Below, one piece after another: positions 50,976-59,205 of a DNA stretch of 59,205 nt. The notes below the pieces were generated by a model. It was not told where the DNA came from, made no database searches, and saw only the letters and a list, made by a program, of their open reading frames with translations. Where the stretch lies: assembly GCA_029565395.1 (NCBI GenBank), contig JAKQOG010000151.1, forward strand, positions 1 through 59,205, written 5' to 3'. How positions within the stretch are numbered: position 1 is the first letter of the stretch; every line of letters begins with the position of its first letter. The stretch comes from Candidatus Hydrogenedentota bacterium. Lineage in GTDB: Bacteria; Hydrogenedentota; Hydrogenedentia; Hydrogenedentales; CAILVY01. The position numbers and the translations under genes were made by a program.

Positions 50976-51182
50976 ATAATTTATCTCACATGGAGATCAG
51001 GAACCGGGTATTCTACTTTTCGCTCGGTCCTTTGGCGGAATAAACACCGCACAACTCACGAATAAAAAAGACCGTCAGGCGTATCTGAAAAGAGCAGGCA
51101 GTAAGAATCGCCAAAGGCAACAACATCACAAAGGTCCAATTCTAGTTCATTTCGTAATACACTACTGCACAGGGTGGGAACA

Positions 51183-51656
51183 TTACTTCGACTGATTCCC
51201 ACCGGCGTGACTTTTCCCGAAGACATACCCCGCAAGCAGGGTGAATAATGGGATCAGCCCAGTTAATACAACCGTCTGAAATACACTGGTGCAAGTTTGT
51301 GTATGGGCTTCCTGGAGTTTTGTCCAGAGTTGGAGGATCTTTTCTGGATCCTGCGGTTGGGCCTGAGGCGTTGTCGAGGACAACAATTGCGCAGTACTTT
51401 GTAATGTTGGCAATGTGTGCCACCATATGAATATAAACGCAAACACAGCCAAACAAATCACCCCCAACAGCACTGCCATCTGAAACACTCCAGACCATTC
51501 GAGAAAGGATTGTGGCTTCGGAATGCCTACCTCGGGCACTTCCTTAACCAGATCATCAATGGTGTCTATTTCCCCAAAGAAAGTCTTGGATTCAGGGTCT
51601 ACACCCTTTTCACTAGAGGTTATGCCTGCATCGTGTTTGATTTCATCACTTGGCAT
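51183..51656 (-). CDS. Membrane protein with two transmembrane segments
   Basis: A 157-residue protein with ATG behind GGGGAG. The N-terminal about 60 residues are acidic and soluble. Two spans follow (MAVLLGVICLAVFAFIFIWW at about 60-80; VVLTGLIPLFTLLAGYVFG at about 128-147), separated by a loop with coiled-coil tendency (PEKILQLWTKLQEAHTQT). No family is recognised. Confidence 0.6.
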   Translation of the reverse strand: MPSDEIKHDAGITSSEKGVDPESKTFFGEIDTIDDLVKEVPEVGIPKPQSFLEWSGVFQMAVLLGVICLAVFAFIFIWWHTLPTLQSTAQLLSSTTPQAQPQDPEKILQLWTKLQEAHTQTCTSVFQTVVLTGLIPLFTLLAGYVFGKSHAGGNQSK

Positions 51657-51736
51657 GAGTGGATACTCCCCTTTTGTTCAAGGTTGCCTGTCCAATTCAA
51701 CACACAACACCTCATTGTACACGAAAGCGGTGAAAA

Positions 51737-51952
51737 TTAGGTGAAAAGAATCTCCCGTTCCACTTTGTCGGTATTGTCGATGATTTTAAGTCGCTTTTGA
51801 GAACCGGGGGTCATCACTCCCAAATGATAGAGATGATTGTATAGGGCCAGAGACCGGCGAATAACCTCCCGCTTACTGGTAGAGGTTCCTTTCGCTATGT
51901 TTTCCAACATCTCGCTCACTTCCTCTGGAAACTCAACCGTCATTCGTTGCAT
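51737..51952 (-). CDS. Ribbon-helix-helix (CopG-like) regulator
   Basis: A 71-residue protein. The N-terminal strand MQRMTVEFPEEVSEMLENIA and the helix-turn TSTSKREVIRRSLALYNHL are the standard RHH DNA-binding dimer unit. The tail is longer than in the smallest antitoxins. ATG 51952 is behind AAGGAG. No toxin gene accompanies it: the next gene on this strand is the two-TM membrane protein. Its promoter overlaps a perfect palindrome, which suggests autoregulation. Confidence 0.8.
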   Translation of the reverse strand: MQRMTVEFPEEVSEMLENIAKGTSTSKREVIRRSLALYNHLYHLGVMTPGSQKRLKIIDNTDKVEREILFT

Positions 51953-52004
51953 ATTCTACACTCCTTATTTTGCATTATTCCGCACAAACCATGCATCATT
52001 TACA

Positions 52005-52038
52005 CACAAATTATACACAATATTTGTGCGTTTTCCAA
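52005..52038 (-). promoter_or_regulatory. Promoter with CACAAAT/ATTTGTG palindrome before the RHH gene
   Basis: On the minus strand TTGGAA (52033-52038), 17-bp spacer, TATAAT (52010-52015). The inverted repeat CACAAAT (52005-52011) and ATTTGTG (52022-52028) overlaps the -10 box and spacer. A further half site GCACAAAC is at about 51982. Transcription would start about 50 nt before the RHH ATG. Confidence 0.6.
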
Positions 52039-52129
52039 TCCATTGAGAAAACTGCTGGATGGCATTCACTTTCCAAAGTTAATATAAGTTCTTTATTTAT
52101 AGTATTTTAGACTTCTTGTCAGCCGTGTA

Positions 52130-53920
52130 TCACCGGCGTTTGCCGGGGAGCCAGCGTGAGAGAGTATGGCGGACGGGAAGTTGGGCGTCTTGGATGTCGG
52201 CCCCTTTCATCTGGGTGTTGGTAAGGTCGGCCCCTTGGAGATTGGCCCCAGCAAGGATGGCGTCGGTGAAATCAGCTTCCTGAAGGTTGGCTCCCTGGAA
52301 ATTCGCGCCGGTAAGATCGGCGCCAGAGAAATTCATTGCGTGCAAATCCATGCCCGCGAAAGAAACCTGACGTAGATTGGCACGGCGGAAATTGGTTCCG
52401 GTAAGCTGTGCACCGAGCAAATTAGCCTCACTGAGGTCCGCTTCCTGGAAATCCACGCCGGAGAGATCCATGCCGCCAAGGTTTGCCTTTGTCAGGAGCG
52501 TTTTGGTGCAACGAGTTTTCTGAAGGTTCAGCGAGCGCAGATCGGCGGCGCGGAGATCGGCATTGTGAAGGTCAGCGCCATGGAGGTCCGCGCCTTCCAG
52601 CAATGCACCGGAGAGCTTGGTGTCCTGCAAATTGGCGTGGCACAATTTGGCATTCCGGAAATCGGCGCCGTGAAGGTTGGTTCCGGAGAGATCGCAGCCA
52701 CGAAGGTCCACGCCGTGAAAATCGGCGTTAAGCAGATCAGCCCAAGAGAGATCCGCTTTTTGCAGATTTAACTCGCTCACACCGCTGTCGCGGCGCCAGG
52801 CATTCCAGACACCCACACCCTGTTGGAGGATGGTTATGGGACCTCCGAGCACCGCACCCTGTTTGCGGGCGTGATTCCGAAATTCATTGGGAGGGCGCAA
52901 CGCGCCGGTAAGATTTGCCCCCTGCATTTTCGCGGATTCCCACCCGGCGACTCCCTGGACCACAGCCGCCACGAGCAGGGCATCGTACAGTACGGCACCG
53001 GTGATCGTTGCATCCGTCAAATCCACCGCAACAAGATTTGTTTTCTCCATGACCGCATTTGTGAGGTTTGCATTCCGCAGGTTGGTGCATGCAAGGTTCG
53101 CGCCGCTCAGGTTGGCCCCTTGAAACGAGGCGTTTTCAAAATTGGCCTTCAGAAAATCCGCACCATGCATCTGTGCGTTGTCCAACCGGGCATTTTGGAA
53201 GCAGCAGCCTTGTGCGGAAACTCCCTCAAGCAGCGTGTCCTGAAGATCGGCGGACACGAAATCGGCCTGTTCCAGGCGTGTTTTGTGGAGGTCAAGACCG
53301 CGAAGAATCGCTTTGTTAAAACAGGCCCCGGTGAGATCCGCGCCTATGAGGTTGGCGCCTTCGAGATTGGCTTCGGTGAAATTTACGCGCTCCAGCTTCG
53401 CATCCACCAGAATGGCCTCCCGCAAGTCCGTGCCGCGCATATCAGCGTTGTGGAGGCTGGATCGGCGCAATTCCACGTTGCGCAAATCCGCGCCATGGAA
53501 ACACATGTTGCTCATAAGTGCGCCGATCAGATTTGCGGCGCGCAGGCTGACGCCTTCAAACGATACGCCGCCCAGGCGGGCCTCGCGGAAATCGGCTTCA
53601 TCGAAAATTGCGCCTGAAAAAATAGCCTCACGGAGGTCGGCATATTCCAGTTTCACGCGGGTCAGGTTGGCTGCGGTGAGATCGGCGCTATGCAGGCGCG
53701 CTTCGCTGAGGTCTGCTCCCGTCAATACCGCCCGGCTCAGGGTTGCATTATTCAGGCGCGCGCCTTTTAAATTCGCGCCTTCGAGATTCGCGCCGCACAA
53801 CGTCATCCGGTCGAGATTGGCCCCGGAGAGGTCCACGGCCACGTAACCGCTGGGCCCCCGCCAGGCATTCCATGCCTCCGGGCCTTGACGCAATATTCTC
53901 AGGCATTCCTGATCCGCCAT
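52130..53920 (-). CDS. Pentapeptide-repeat protein, internally duplicated
   Basis: A 596-residue protein made almost wholly of A(D/N)Lxx pentapeptides, the right-handed quadrilateral beta-helix. It consists of two halves, each introduced by the same cap: ILRQGPEAWNAWRGPSG at residue about 8 and ILQQGVGVWNAWRRDSG at about 363. Between them a linker (EFRNHARKQGAVLGG) breaks the helix. Known pentapeptide proteins range from DNA mimics that protect gyrase to structural proteins; nothing here decides. There is no signal peptide. The C-terminus is basic (RHTLSRWLPGKRR). ATG 53920 is behind AAAGGA. Confidence 0.88.
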   Translation of the reverse strand: MADQECLRILRQGPEAWNAWRGPSGYVAVDLSGANLDRMTLCGANLEGANLKGARLNNATLSRAVLTGADLSEARLHSADLTAANLTRVKLEYADLREAIFSGAIFDEADFREARLGGVSFEGVSLRAANLIGALMSNMCFHGADLRNVELRRSSLHNADMRGTDLREAILVDAKLERVNFTEANLEGANLIGADLTGACFNKAILRGLDLHKTRLEQADFVSADLQDTLLEGVSAQGCCFQNARLDNAQMHGADFLKANFENASFQGANLSGANLACTNLRNANLTNAVMEKTNLVAVDLTDATITGAVLYDALLVAAVVQGVAGWESAKMQGANLTGALRPPNEFRNHARKQGAVLGGPITILQQGVGVWNAWRRDSGVSELNLQKADLSWADLLNADFHGVDLRGCDLSGTNLHGADFRNAKLCHANLQDTKLSGALLEGADLHGADLHNADLRAADLRSLNLQKTRCTKTLLTKANLGGMDLSGVDFQEADLSEANLLGAQLTGTNFRRANLRQVSFAGMDLHAMNFSGADLTGANFQGANLQEADFTDAILAGANLQGADLTNTQMKGADIQDAQLPVRHTLSRWLPGKRR

Positions 53921-54025
53921 GACGTTTCCTTTACACCTACCCTGCGATTATACAAATGCGGCAAAGTCAGGTAAAAAAACATTTTCGGATTGCGGGAAAA
54001 GGGTTTTGGAAAATGCTGGTTTTGA

Positions 54026-54066
54026 GGATCGGTCGGATCAGTCCGATCGGTCCGATCGGTCCAATT
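54026..54066. repeat. TCCGATCGG tandem dispersed repeat
   Basis: Units GGTCGGATCA, GTCCGATCGG, TCCGATCGG and TCCAATT in series, in the 234-bp gap between the pentapeptide and MoxR genes. The core TCCGATCGGT is nearly self-complementary, so it can also form a hairpin. Confidence 0.55.
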
Positions 54067-54154
54067 AAAGAGGGTTTGCCCAAGCCCCAATTTAAACCAT
54101 TCTGTGTTCCACCCTTTGCAATTGAAATTATCCGGGCGTTAGAGTAGTTTGGTG

Positions 54155-55156
54155 ATGGAAAAGCGGCGCAGTTTCAGGAAAGGAACAAGCGTGAAGGAAG
54201 AGGTCCGGCAGATACAGGCGGTGTTGGCACAGACGCGCCGTGAAGTGGCAAAAGTGATCATCGGTCAGCAAACGGTGGTGAATCATGCGTTGATTGCCAT
54301 CTTTTCCGGGAAACATGCGCTGGTGGAAGGCGTTCCTGGCGTGGCAAAAACACTGCTGGTGCGGACCCTGGCCCATTTGCTCGGCTGCACCTTTCAACGC
54401 ATCCAATTCACATCCGACCTGACGCCGACGGACATCATCGGCGCGAATGTGTTCAATCCAAAACTGAACGATTTTACCTTGATTCGGGGCCCCATCTTCA
54501 CCACGTTTCTCCTGGCGGACGAAATCAACCGCGCACCCGCCAAAACACAGTCGGCTCTATTGCAGGCCATGCAGGAGCATCAGGTCACCATTGATCGGCA
54601 GACCTATCCGCTGTCCTCCAACTTCACCGTGTTTGCGACGCAAAACCCCATTGAATCCGAGGGGGTTTATCCCTTGCCGGAAGCGCAAAAGGATCGCTTC
54701 CTCCTGAAGATTCGCATGGATTGTCCGAATGAAGCGGAAGAACTGCAGCTTGCGGAACGCACCTTGACCAAGGACGCGCCGGAAACCCTTCTGGAAAGCG
54801 GGGTCATTCAGCCCTTATTGACGGCGGAGCGGCTGGCGGAATTGCGGAACGCATTGGAAGCGATTGAGGTGCATCCGGAAATGGTGCGATACGTGGTGGC
54901 GCTCACACGGTTCACGCGCAATCACGCCAGCATCAAAGTGGGGGCCGGTCCGCGCGCGACACAGGCCCTGATTCTATCCAGCCGCGTTCATGCCGCGATT
55001 CAGGGGCGTGATTCAGTTAGTGCCGAGGATATCCAGCGAATGGCCTTTCCCTGTCTGGAACACCGCATCATCCTAAAACCCGAGTTTGTGGATAAGGGCC
55101 TTACCTGCATCGAAGCCGTTCAGCACCTGCTGCATAACGTCCCTGTTCCGCGATAA
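54155..55156 (+). CDS. MoxR-family AAA+ ATPase
   Basis: A 333-residue ATPase. Walker A is GVPGVAKTLL, Walker B is TFLLADEINRAPAKTQSAL, sensor 1 is TQNPIESEGVYPLPEAQKDRF (typical MoxR), and the C-terminal lid has GAGPRATQALI. MoxR proteins act as chaperones, usually with DUF58 and von Willebrand A proteins encoded downstream, but none follows here. The start is uncertain: ATG 54155 has a poor ribosome binding site, while GTG 54191 stands behind AGGAAAGG and would remove 12 residues without cutting the domain. Confidence 0.9.
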   Translation: MEKRRSFRKGTSVKEEVRQIQAVLAQTRREVAKVIIGQQTVVNHALIAIFSGKHALVEGVPGVAKTLLVRTLAHLLGCTFQRIQFTSDLTPTDIIGANVFNPKLNDFTLIRGPIFTTFLLADEINRAPAKTQSALLQAMQEHQVTIDRQTYPLSSNFTVFATQNPIESEGVYPLPEAQKDRFLLKIRMDCPNEAEELQLAERTLTKDAPETLLESGVIQPLLTAERLAELRNALEAIEVHPEMVRYVVALTRFTRNHASIKVGAGPRATQALILSSRVHAAIQGRDSVSAEDIQRMAFPCLEHRIILKPEFVDKGLTCIEAVQHLLHNVPVPR

Positions 55157-55544
55157 AGGTTTATGCGGCGGCCAAAACCCACTTCTTTTTGCTGATCATC
55201 ATGGGGCCGACCATGCAGGAAGGATAAACAATCATGTAACGCACTCTATGGTGGCGGAAAAGTTGCAGGTAACACTTCTTGACATACGAGTTGGTTTCAA
55301 TTCCACTTTCGGGCAACATGGGGCTTCTCCTTCTGGCTGTTCCATCCGCTGTTCAATTTCTGGCTGTAGATAGAGCATCCCCCATGCCAAATATTGAAAT
55401 TTTTGTAAGTTATTACTTTGGAATGGCTTAGATAAGTATAAGCAAAGAATTGGAGATGTACGGAAATGTGCAGGAGGATGCACAAACATGGTTTTCAGTA
55501 CAAATTTGAACCGTGTTGGCGGATAACATCAGGGCGAGTTGATA
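55157..55544. other. Intergenic, no gene supported
   Basis: About 390 bp between the MoxR gene and the promoter of the DUF4143 ATPase. Open frames on both strands are short and without ribosome binding sites. The MoxR-associated DUF58 gene expected here is absent. Confidence 0.45.
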
Positions 55545-55574
55545 TTGACAAATTAGCCATTGGATGGCTAAAAT
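55545..55574 (+). promoter_or_regulatory. Promoter with internal palindrome; apparently leaderless
   Basis: TTGACA (55545-55550), 18-bp spacer, TAAAAT (55569-55574). The -10 box ends 6 bp before the ATG at 55581, so the transcript should begin at or next to the start codon. The perfect palindrome TTAGCCAT-TGG-ATGGCTAA (55553-55571) fills the spacer and reaches into the -10 box. Confidence 0.65.
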
Positions 55575-55580
55575 TCCATT

Positions 55581-56819
55581 ATGATACAGCGGAATATTGA
55601 GCATAAACTGCGGGAAGCCTTGGCGGATCGGCCCGTTGTTCTGCTAAATGGGGCACGGCAAACGGGCAAAAGCACGCTTGCGCAATGGCTATCTCAAAAG
55701 GGGCATCCCAGCCGGTATATTACACTGGATGATGCCACGATGCTGGCGTCCGCGCGCAATGACCCGTCTGGATTCCTTTCCGGCCTGGAAGGGCCGGTGA
55801 TTTTGGATGAGGTGCAACTGGCGCCAGGGCTTTTCCGTGCGATTAAGCTGGAAGTGGACCGGAATCGAACGCCAGGACGGTTTCTTTTGACGGGTTCGGC
55901 CAATGTTTTGTTATTGCCGCAATTGTCCGAGTCGCTGGCGGGGCGAATGGAGATCCACACACTGTGGCCATTTTCCATGGGTGAGTTACACAACCGCCGG
56001 GAACACTTTATTGAAACACTTTTTTCTAAGGGCACCCTGCCCCAAGTCCGGCGGACATGTTCCCGGCGCGAACTATTTGCAAAAGTGCAGACCGGAGGCT
56101 TTCCTGAAGTGACGGGGAATCGTGATGCGCAGCGGCGGGCGGCATGGCTGGGTTCGTACATTACCACCATTCTTCAGCGGGATGTTCGCGAATTGTCCAA
56201 CATCGAGCATTTAACCGCCATGCCCCGGCTATTGTCGCTGCTCGCGTTGCGCTCCATGACGGCAGTGAACTATTCAGAAATTTCCAGGACGCTGGGATTG
56301 GCACAGAACACCCTGAAACGTTACCTGACACTGTTGGAAACCGCTTTTCTGATTCAGACCTTGCCGCCATGGTCCGAAAATCTGGGGAAACGTCTGGTGA
56401 AAGCCTCTAAGATCGTTTTGACAGATACCGGATTGGCTTCGTATTTGATCGGGGCGTCACAAGAAGATTTAGCGCCGGAGCATCCCATGACCGGGCCCTT
56501 ACTGGAAAATTTCGTGGCCATGGAGTTATTCAAGCAAGCCACTTGGAGCAAGACAATGGTGCGTTTATATCATTTTCGCACACAAAATGGTCAGGAAGTG
56601 GATATCCTCATGGAAGATGCCGCAGGCCATGTGGCGGGGGTCGAAGTCAAAAGCGCAGCGGCAGTTTCGCCAAATGATTTCCGGCACCTCCGGTATCTCG
56701 CGGAAATTCTGGGGGACCGGTTTGTTCGCGGCGTGGTGCTCTATACAGGCGAGGAAGCCGTCCCTTTTGCGCCGAAATTTTGCGCGTTGCCTGTTACCGC
56801 ACTATGGGATATGGCTTAA
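55581..56819 (+). CDS. AAA_14/DUF4143 ATPase
   Basis: A 412-residue ATPase. The P-loop is GARQTGKSTLAQWL and the Walker B-like motif is PVILDEVQLAPGLFRAIK. The segment RFLLTGSANVLLLPQLSESLAGRMEI is characteristic. The C-terminal DUF4143 domain has LENFVAMELFKQATW and a nuclease-like FRTQNGQEVDILMEDAAGHVAGVEVKSA. These P-loop/restriction-fold-like proteins are abundant in environmental genomes and their role is largely unknown. No ribosome binding site precedes ATG 55581, consistent with a leaderless mRNA. An operator-like palindrome lies in its promoter. Confidence 0.9.
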   Translation: MIQRNIEHKLREALADRPVVLLNGARQTGKSTLAQWLSQKGHPSRYITLDDATMLASARNDPSGFLSGLEGPVILDEVQLAPGLFRAIKLEVDRNRTPGRFLLTGSANVLLLPQLSESLAGRMEIHTLWPFSMGELHNRREHFIETLFSKGTLPQVRRTCSRRELFAKVQTGGFPEVTGNRDAQRRAAWLGSYITTILQRDVRELSNIEHLTAMPRLLSLLALRSMTAVNYSEISRTLGLAQNTLKRYLTLLETAFLIQTLPPWSENLGKRLVKASKIVLTDTGLASYLIGASQEDLAPEHPMTGPLLENFVAMELFKQATWSKTMVRLYHFRTQNGQEVDILMEDAAGHVAGVEVKSAAAVSPNDFRHLRYLAEILGDRFVRGVVLYTGEEAVPFAPKFCALPVTALWDMA

Positions 56820-56825
56820 TACACA

Positions 56826-58628
56826 CTACTTGGTGAGGAAGCGGTATTTAAAGCGTCCTGCGGGGGCAGTATCGCCACTGAGGTAGAAGTCCTGGACATC
56901 ACCGGGGTTCTGGAGGTTGTCGGTCCATTTGAAATCAAAGGATAACGGTGTGTCACTTGTGGGAAGGCCCAGTGCGGCGCGGGGGATGGCAAGCTGCAGT
57001 TCATTGCCTTCAACGCGCAGAGGAACTTCAATGTTTGGCACGGGCTCCCATTGCCATCCACCGGTGTTTCGTTCGAGCATCGAGACCGTGGGGCTTTTTA
57101 CCTGGTGGTTTACGATGAAGTCGTAACCTTCCCAGCCGGTGGAAGGATTTTGATCGGCATCAATAAGCAGCATCATCCAATGATTATCCGTGGAAGGCGT
57201 GATAGGTTCACGGGTGCGCGCATAGAAATACAGGTTGGCGCCGTCGCGGGCTGCTTTCACCACAACAAAATCATTGCGGCCGGTGGTATTGGTGTAATGG
57301 AGGCGGTCTACGCCGGCGAAATCACGTGGGAGCGTATCGCCATAGGCATCGGTGTACTCCGGCCCCACCTCGGCCCATTGGGAGAATGGCCCCTTGATGT
57401 CGATGGTTTTGGCGGGGGTGGCTTTCGGCAACGGTGGAACGCCTTTGTAACGGCGCACATTCGCAATGAGTTGATAGTAGTAATTATCCTGGTGGGAGGA
57501 TTTGGACAACTCCGTATCGCGGCTGAATTCCTGGCTGTACTGATCGCAGAAGATAATCGGTTCGCCTTCCACTGCGAACTTTCCAGCGATCCATTCGTTC
57601 CATCCGGTAACCATGACGAAGGGGGGATTCAGTTGGAAGGCGCGGCCCCACTGTTCCTGAAAGTTGTAGCCATAATTCACCGATCCAGGCTCGATATGCT
57701 GCTGGCCGTCATGAAAGCTGCGTCCGCGGGCATCGCCCCGGCTCATGTTCGTTACCTTGCCGTCCTCGGCGCGCAGGTTTTGCGCCACGGCCACATTGAC
57801 CTGTTCGGGGACGTTGGGATCATCGGTGAATCCATAGGGCTGAGGAAAGGTGGCTTCCCAATGCCAAGCGTACGGCGTATTTTTCATTTCGAACGGCCAG
57901 TGAGCCCGGCGCAGGGTAAAGAAGTCCTTAACCTCCGGGCTGGCTTTTTCCGGGTCGCAAATCATCAGGGGCTTGCCTTGCCAGTGAAACCACAGATCCG
58001 GATACAGTCCCGGTTTGTATAAATCGTTAAACAGTTCGTCTGCGGTGGCTTTGGCTTCGGTGTTGACCATGAAGACGAGTTGCGGGGTTTGACCGCCCTC
58101 TTTGCGCACTTGCGTAAATACTTCACAGATTTTCATGTAGACGTTTCGGAAGGTAACCCGGTTCGTGGTGTCGAAAATGAGGGTGTCGATGCCGGCATCC
58201 GACAGGAGATTGGCATGACGCCGAATAACCCAGGGATCTTCCGCATGGTAATACCCAAACAAGGGTTCCCCCCAGAAATGGGGACTGTTTTGCGGTCCCC
58301 AGAGAGGCGAATCGGGCTTTTTGATGGCATCCGGGTCGGCGCTCAGAATTTTGGATACATCAAAGGGGCCTTTTTCGAAGGGAGGCCATTGTCCTGTATT
58401 CAAAAAGTAAAAAATGCCGACGAATTTTCCAGGCTTCGTGGGACCAGCTTCATCGGGAAGAGGCAAAGACCGGCCCAGACCGTCCACAGCAGGCCAGGGG
58501 ATTCCCGAGCAGGTGGGAGATTGTGCCGCGGGAGATGTCGCACTATGCGCTGGTGCGCTGAGCGTTAATATAAGTGAAACGGCGCATACCAGAATCGGCA
58601 AAAAAGAACTATTGAAACTATTACTCAT
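56826..58628 (-). CDS. Secreted glycoside-hydrolase-like protein with C-terminal CBM9-like domain
   Basis: A 600-residue protein. The signal peptide is LPILVCAVSLILTLSAPAHS. The catalytic-type domain (about 60-400) begins GKFVGIFYFLNTGQWPP and includes GYYHAEDPWVIRRHANLLSDAGIDTLIFDTTN and PPFVMVTGWNEWIAGKF. These resemble the (beta/alpha)8 layout of GH71/GH99-like enzymes. The C-terminal about 180 residues (FSQWAEVGPEYTDAYGD; VVVKAARDGANLYFYARTREPI; LLIDADQNPSTGWEGYDFIVN) look like a CBM9-type carbohydrate-binding sandwich. It probably degrades a polysaccharide outside the cytoplasm. Specificity unknown. Confidence 0.7.
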   Translation of the reverse strand: MSNSFNSSFLPILVCAVSLILTLSAPAHSATSPAAQSPTCSGIPWPAVDGLGRSLPLPDEAGPTKPGKFVGIFYFLNTGQWPPFEKGPFDVSKILSADPDAIKKPDSPLWGPQNSPHFWGEPLFGYYHAEDPWVIRRHANLLSDAGIDTLIFDTTNRVTFRNVYMKICEVFTQVRKEGGQTPQLVFMVNTEAKATADELFNDLYKPGLYPDLWFHWQGKPLMICDPEKASPEVKDFFTLRRAHWPFEMKNTPYAWHWEATFPQPYGFTDDPNVPEQVNVAVAQNLRAEDGKVTNMSRGDARGRSFHDGQQHIEPGSVNYGYNFQEQWGRAFQLNPPFVMVTGWNEWIAGKFAVEGEPIIFCDQYSQEFSRDTELSKSSHQDNYYYQLIANVRRYKGVPPLPKATPAKTIDIKGPFSQWAEVGPEYTDAYGDTLPRDFAGVDRLHYTNTTGRNDFVVVKAARDGANLYFYARTREPITPSTDNHWMMLLIDADQNPSTGWEGYDFIVNHQVKSPTVSMLERNTGGWQWEPVPNIEVPLRVEGNELQLAIPRAALGLPTSDTPLSFDFKWTDNLQNPGDVQDFYLSGDTAPAGRFKYRFLTK

Positions 58629-58765
58629 GTCGTCTGCCCTTCTTTTGGGTTATAGCCACCTGAAAACCTTGATGGAGAACATTTTGACACAGGAGGATGA
58701 TGGAAGTCATGTGTTTGGGGTTTGGGAAACGAGGGGGGAGCAAACGCGAAACTGCAAACGCGAAA

Positions 58766-58802
58766 TCCTCCTTCGTCACGCGAAGCGCGTAACTACGGAG
58801 GA
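58766..58802. repeat. Palindromic REP-like element
   Basis: TCCTCC (58766-58771) and GGAGGA (58797-58802) bracket an inner CACGCG-AAG-CGCGT inverted repeat, giving a two-part hairpin. Nothing here codes for protein; 58629-59015 otherwise shows only low-complexity sequence. Confidence 0.55.
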
Positions 58803-59015
58803 CACGTGGGAAACGAGGGATTAGAAACACAGACTTACACTGACCAACCCAGACTAACATGGACAATATGGACTTCCATGGACGTGATGGACCCGCCTAC
58901 GCCCTATGGGCTACGGCGCGGCAGGCCCGGCTTTACAAAAAATAAGATGGTTGGAGTGGGATTTAACCACGGAGAGCAGGGGGAGTACGGAGAGGGGCCT
59001 TTGCCCCGGTGAAAA

Positions 59016-59107
59016 CAGCTCTCAGCTATCAGCTATCAGCTTTCAGCTCCAAGCTATCAGCTATCAGCTATCAGCTATCAGCTTTCAGCTCCAAGCTATC
59101 AGCTATC
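59016..59107. repeat. Heptamer tandem repeat AGCTATC/AGCTTTC
   Basis: About thirteen 7-bp units, mostly CAGCTAT with CAGCTTT variants. A higher-order unit AGCTTTCAGCTCCA is present twice (59038-59051, 59080-59093). AGCT is self-complementary, so the array can pair on itself. It is not a CRISPR: there are no spacers. Confidence 0.85.
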
Positions 59108-59114
59108 TCTTAAA

Positions 59115-59161
59115 TGCCAAGACATCGTTTACTGAATTTAGTGCCAGGACATCGTTTACTG
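59115..59161. repeat. Direct repeat TGCCARGACATCGTTTACTG x2
   Basis: Copies at 59115-59134 and 59142-59161 differ at one base and are 7 bp apart. Reverse-complement sequences containing AAACGATGTCCTGGCA occur at ends of some IS481-like insertion sequences, so an element end just outside the window is possible. No transposase is visible here. Confidence 0.5.
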
Positions 59162-59205
59162 TTTTTCTGATACATTGGCCGTACCGGGTGAAACGGAGGC
59201 GGTTC

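Noticed and set aside
59016..59107. CRISPR-like array
   Set aside because: Heptamer units are contiguous without spacers and no cas genes are near.

Overview
The window looks like a bacterial chromosome segment from an uncultivated, Gram-negative-type lineage. An outer membrane is implied by lipoproteins with lipoboxes, a LolA-like carrier and an RND/MMPL exporter. The Gly/Glu-rich linkers, divergent InlB repeats in very long beta-helix proteins, and dispersed simple repeats would fit Hydrogenedentota or another member of the Planctomycetota-Lentisphaerota neighbourhood. That placement is an impression, not a demonstrated assignment.

Layout. (1) 1-5230: C-terminal part of a huge modular beta-helix/InlB-repeat protein. 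(2) About 5.3-12.7 kb: a GC-rich block that reads as part of an integrated mobile element. It has iteron-like AAACCC repeats, a single-chain DnaG-type primase/proofreading DNA polymerase I fusion, a plasmid/phage-type AAA+ ATPase, a divergently transcribed CGNR-like zinc-ribbon protein, and then the 3' half of a tRNA-Leu(UAA), a typical integration scar. No integrase is in the window. (3) 12.7-16.5 kb: lower-GC chromosome with three lipoproteins, a small TPR operon and a decayed transposase.

(4) 16.7-43.6 kb: the centrepiece, about 27 genes on one strand, mostly translationally coupled. It is a type II fatty-acid/polyketide-like gene cluster related to aryl polyene/flexirubin clusters: three ACPs, three active ketosynthases, two ketosynthase-like proteins lacking the catalytic residues, a ketoreductase, hotdog dehydratase and thioesterase proteins, two adenylating enzymes, two lipid acyltransferases, a glycosyltransferase and LolA/MMPL/DUF3261 export proteins. 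To this it adds four radical SAM enzymes (three with an N-terminal cobalamin-binding-type region, one fused to a dehydratase-like hotdog domain), two FAD oxidoreductases (one phytoene-desaturase-like) and a condensation-fold acyltransferase. No aromatic ammonia lyase is present. I infer an ACP-tethered polyene-type chain that is radically modified, transferred to a lipid, possibly glycosylated, and moved to the outer membrane. The mix of radical SAM, phytoene-desaturase-like and FabF/ACP/FabZ genes also recalls the gene sets proposed for ladderane lipids.

(5) 43.7-59.2 kb: accessory and housekeeping genes: a single-repeat InlB protein, a zinc-ribbon membrane protein, an acyl-CoA dehydrogenase with a palindromic operator, hypB-hypF (hydrogenase maturation), a ribbon-helix-helix regulator with an autoregulatory-looking promoter, a long duplicated pentapeptide-repeat protein, a MoxR ATPase, a DUF4143 ATPase on an apparently leaderless promoter, and a secreted glycoside-hydrolase-like protein. 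Intergenic spaces here hold families of simple dispersed repeats.
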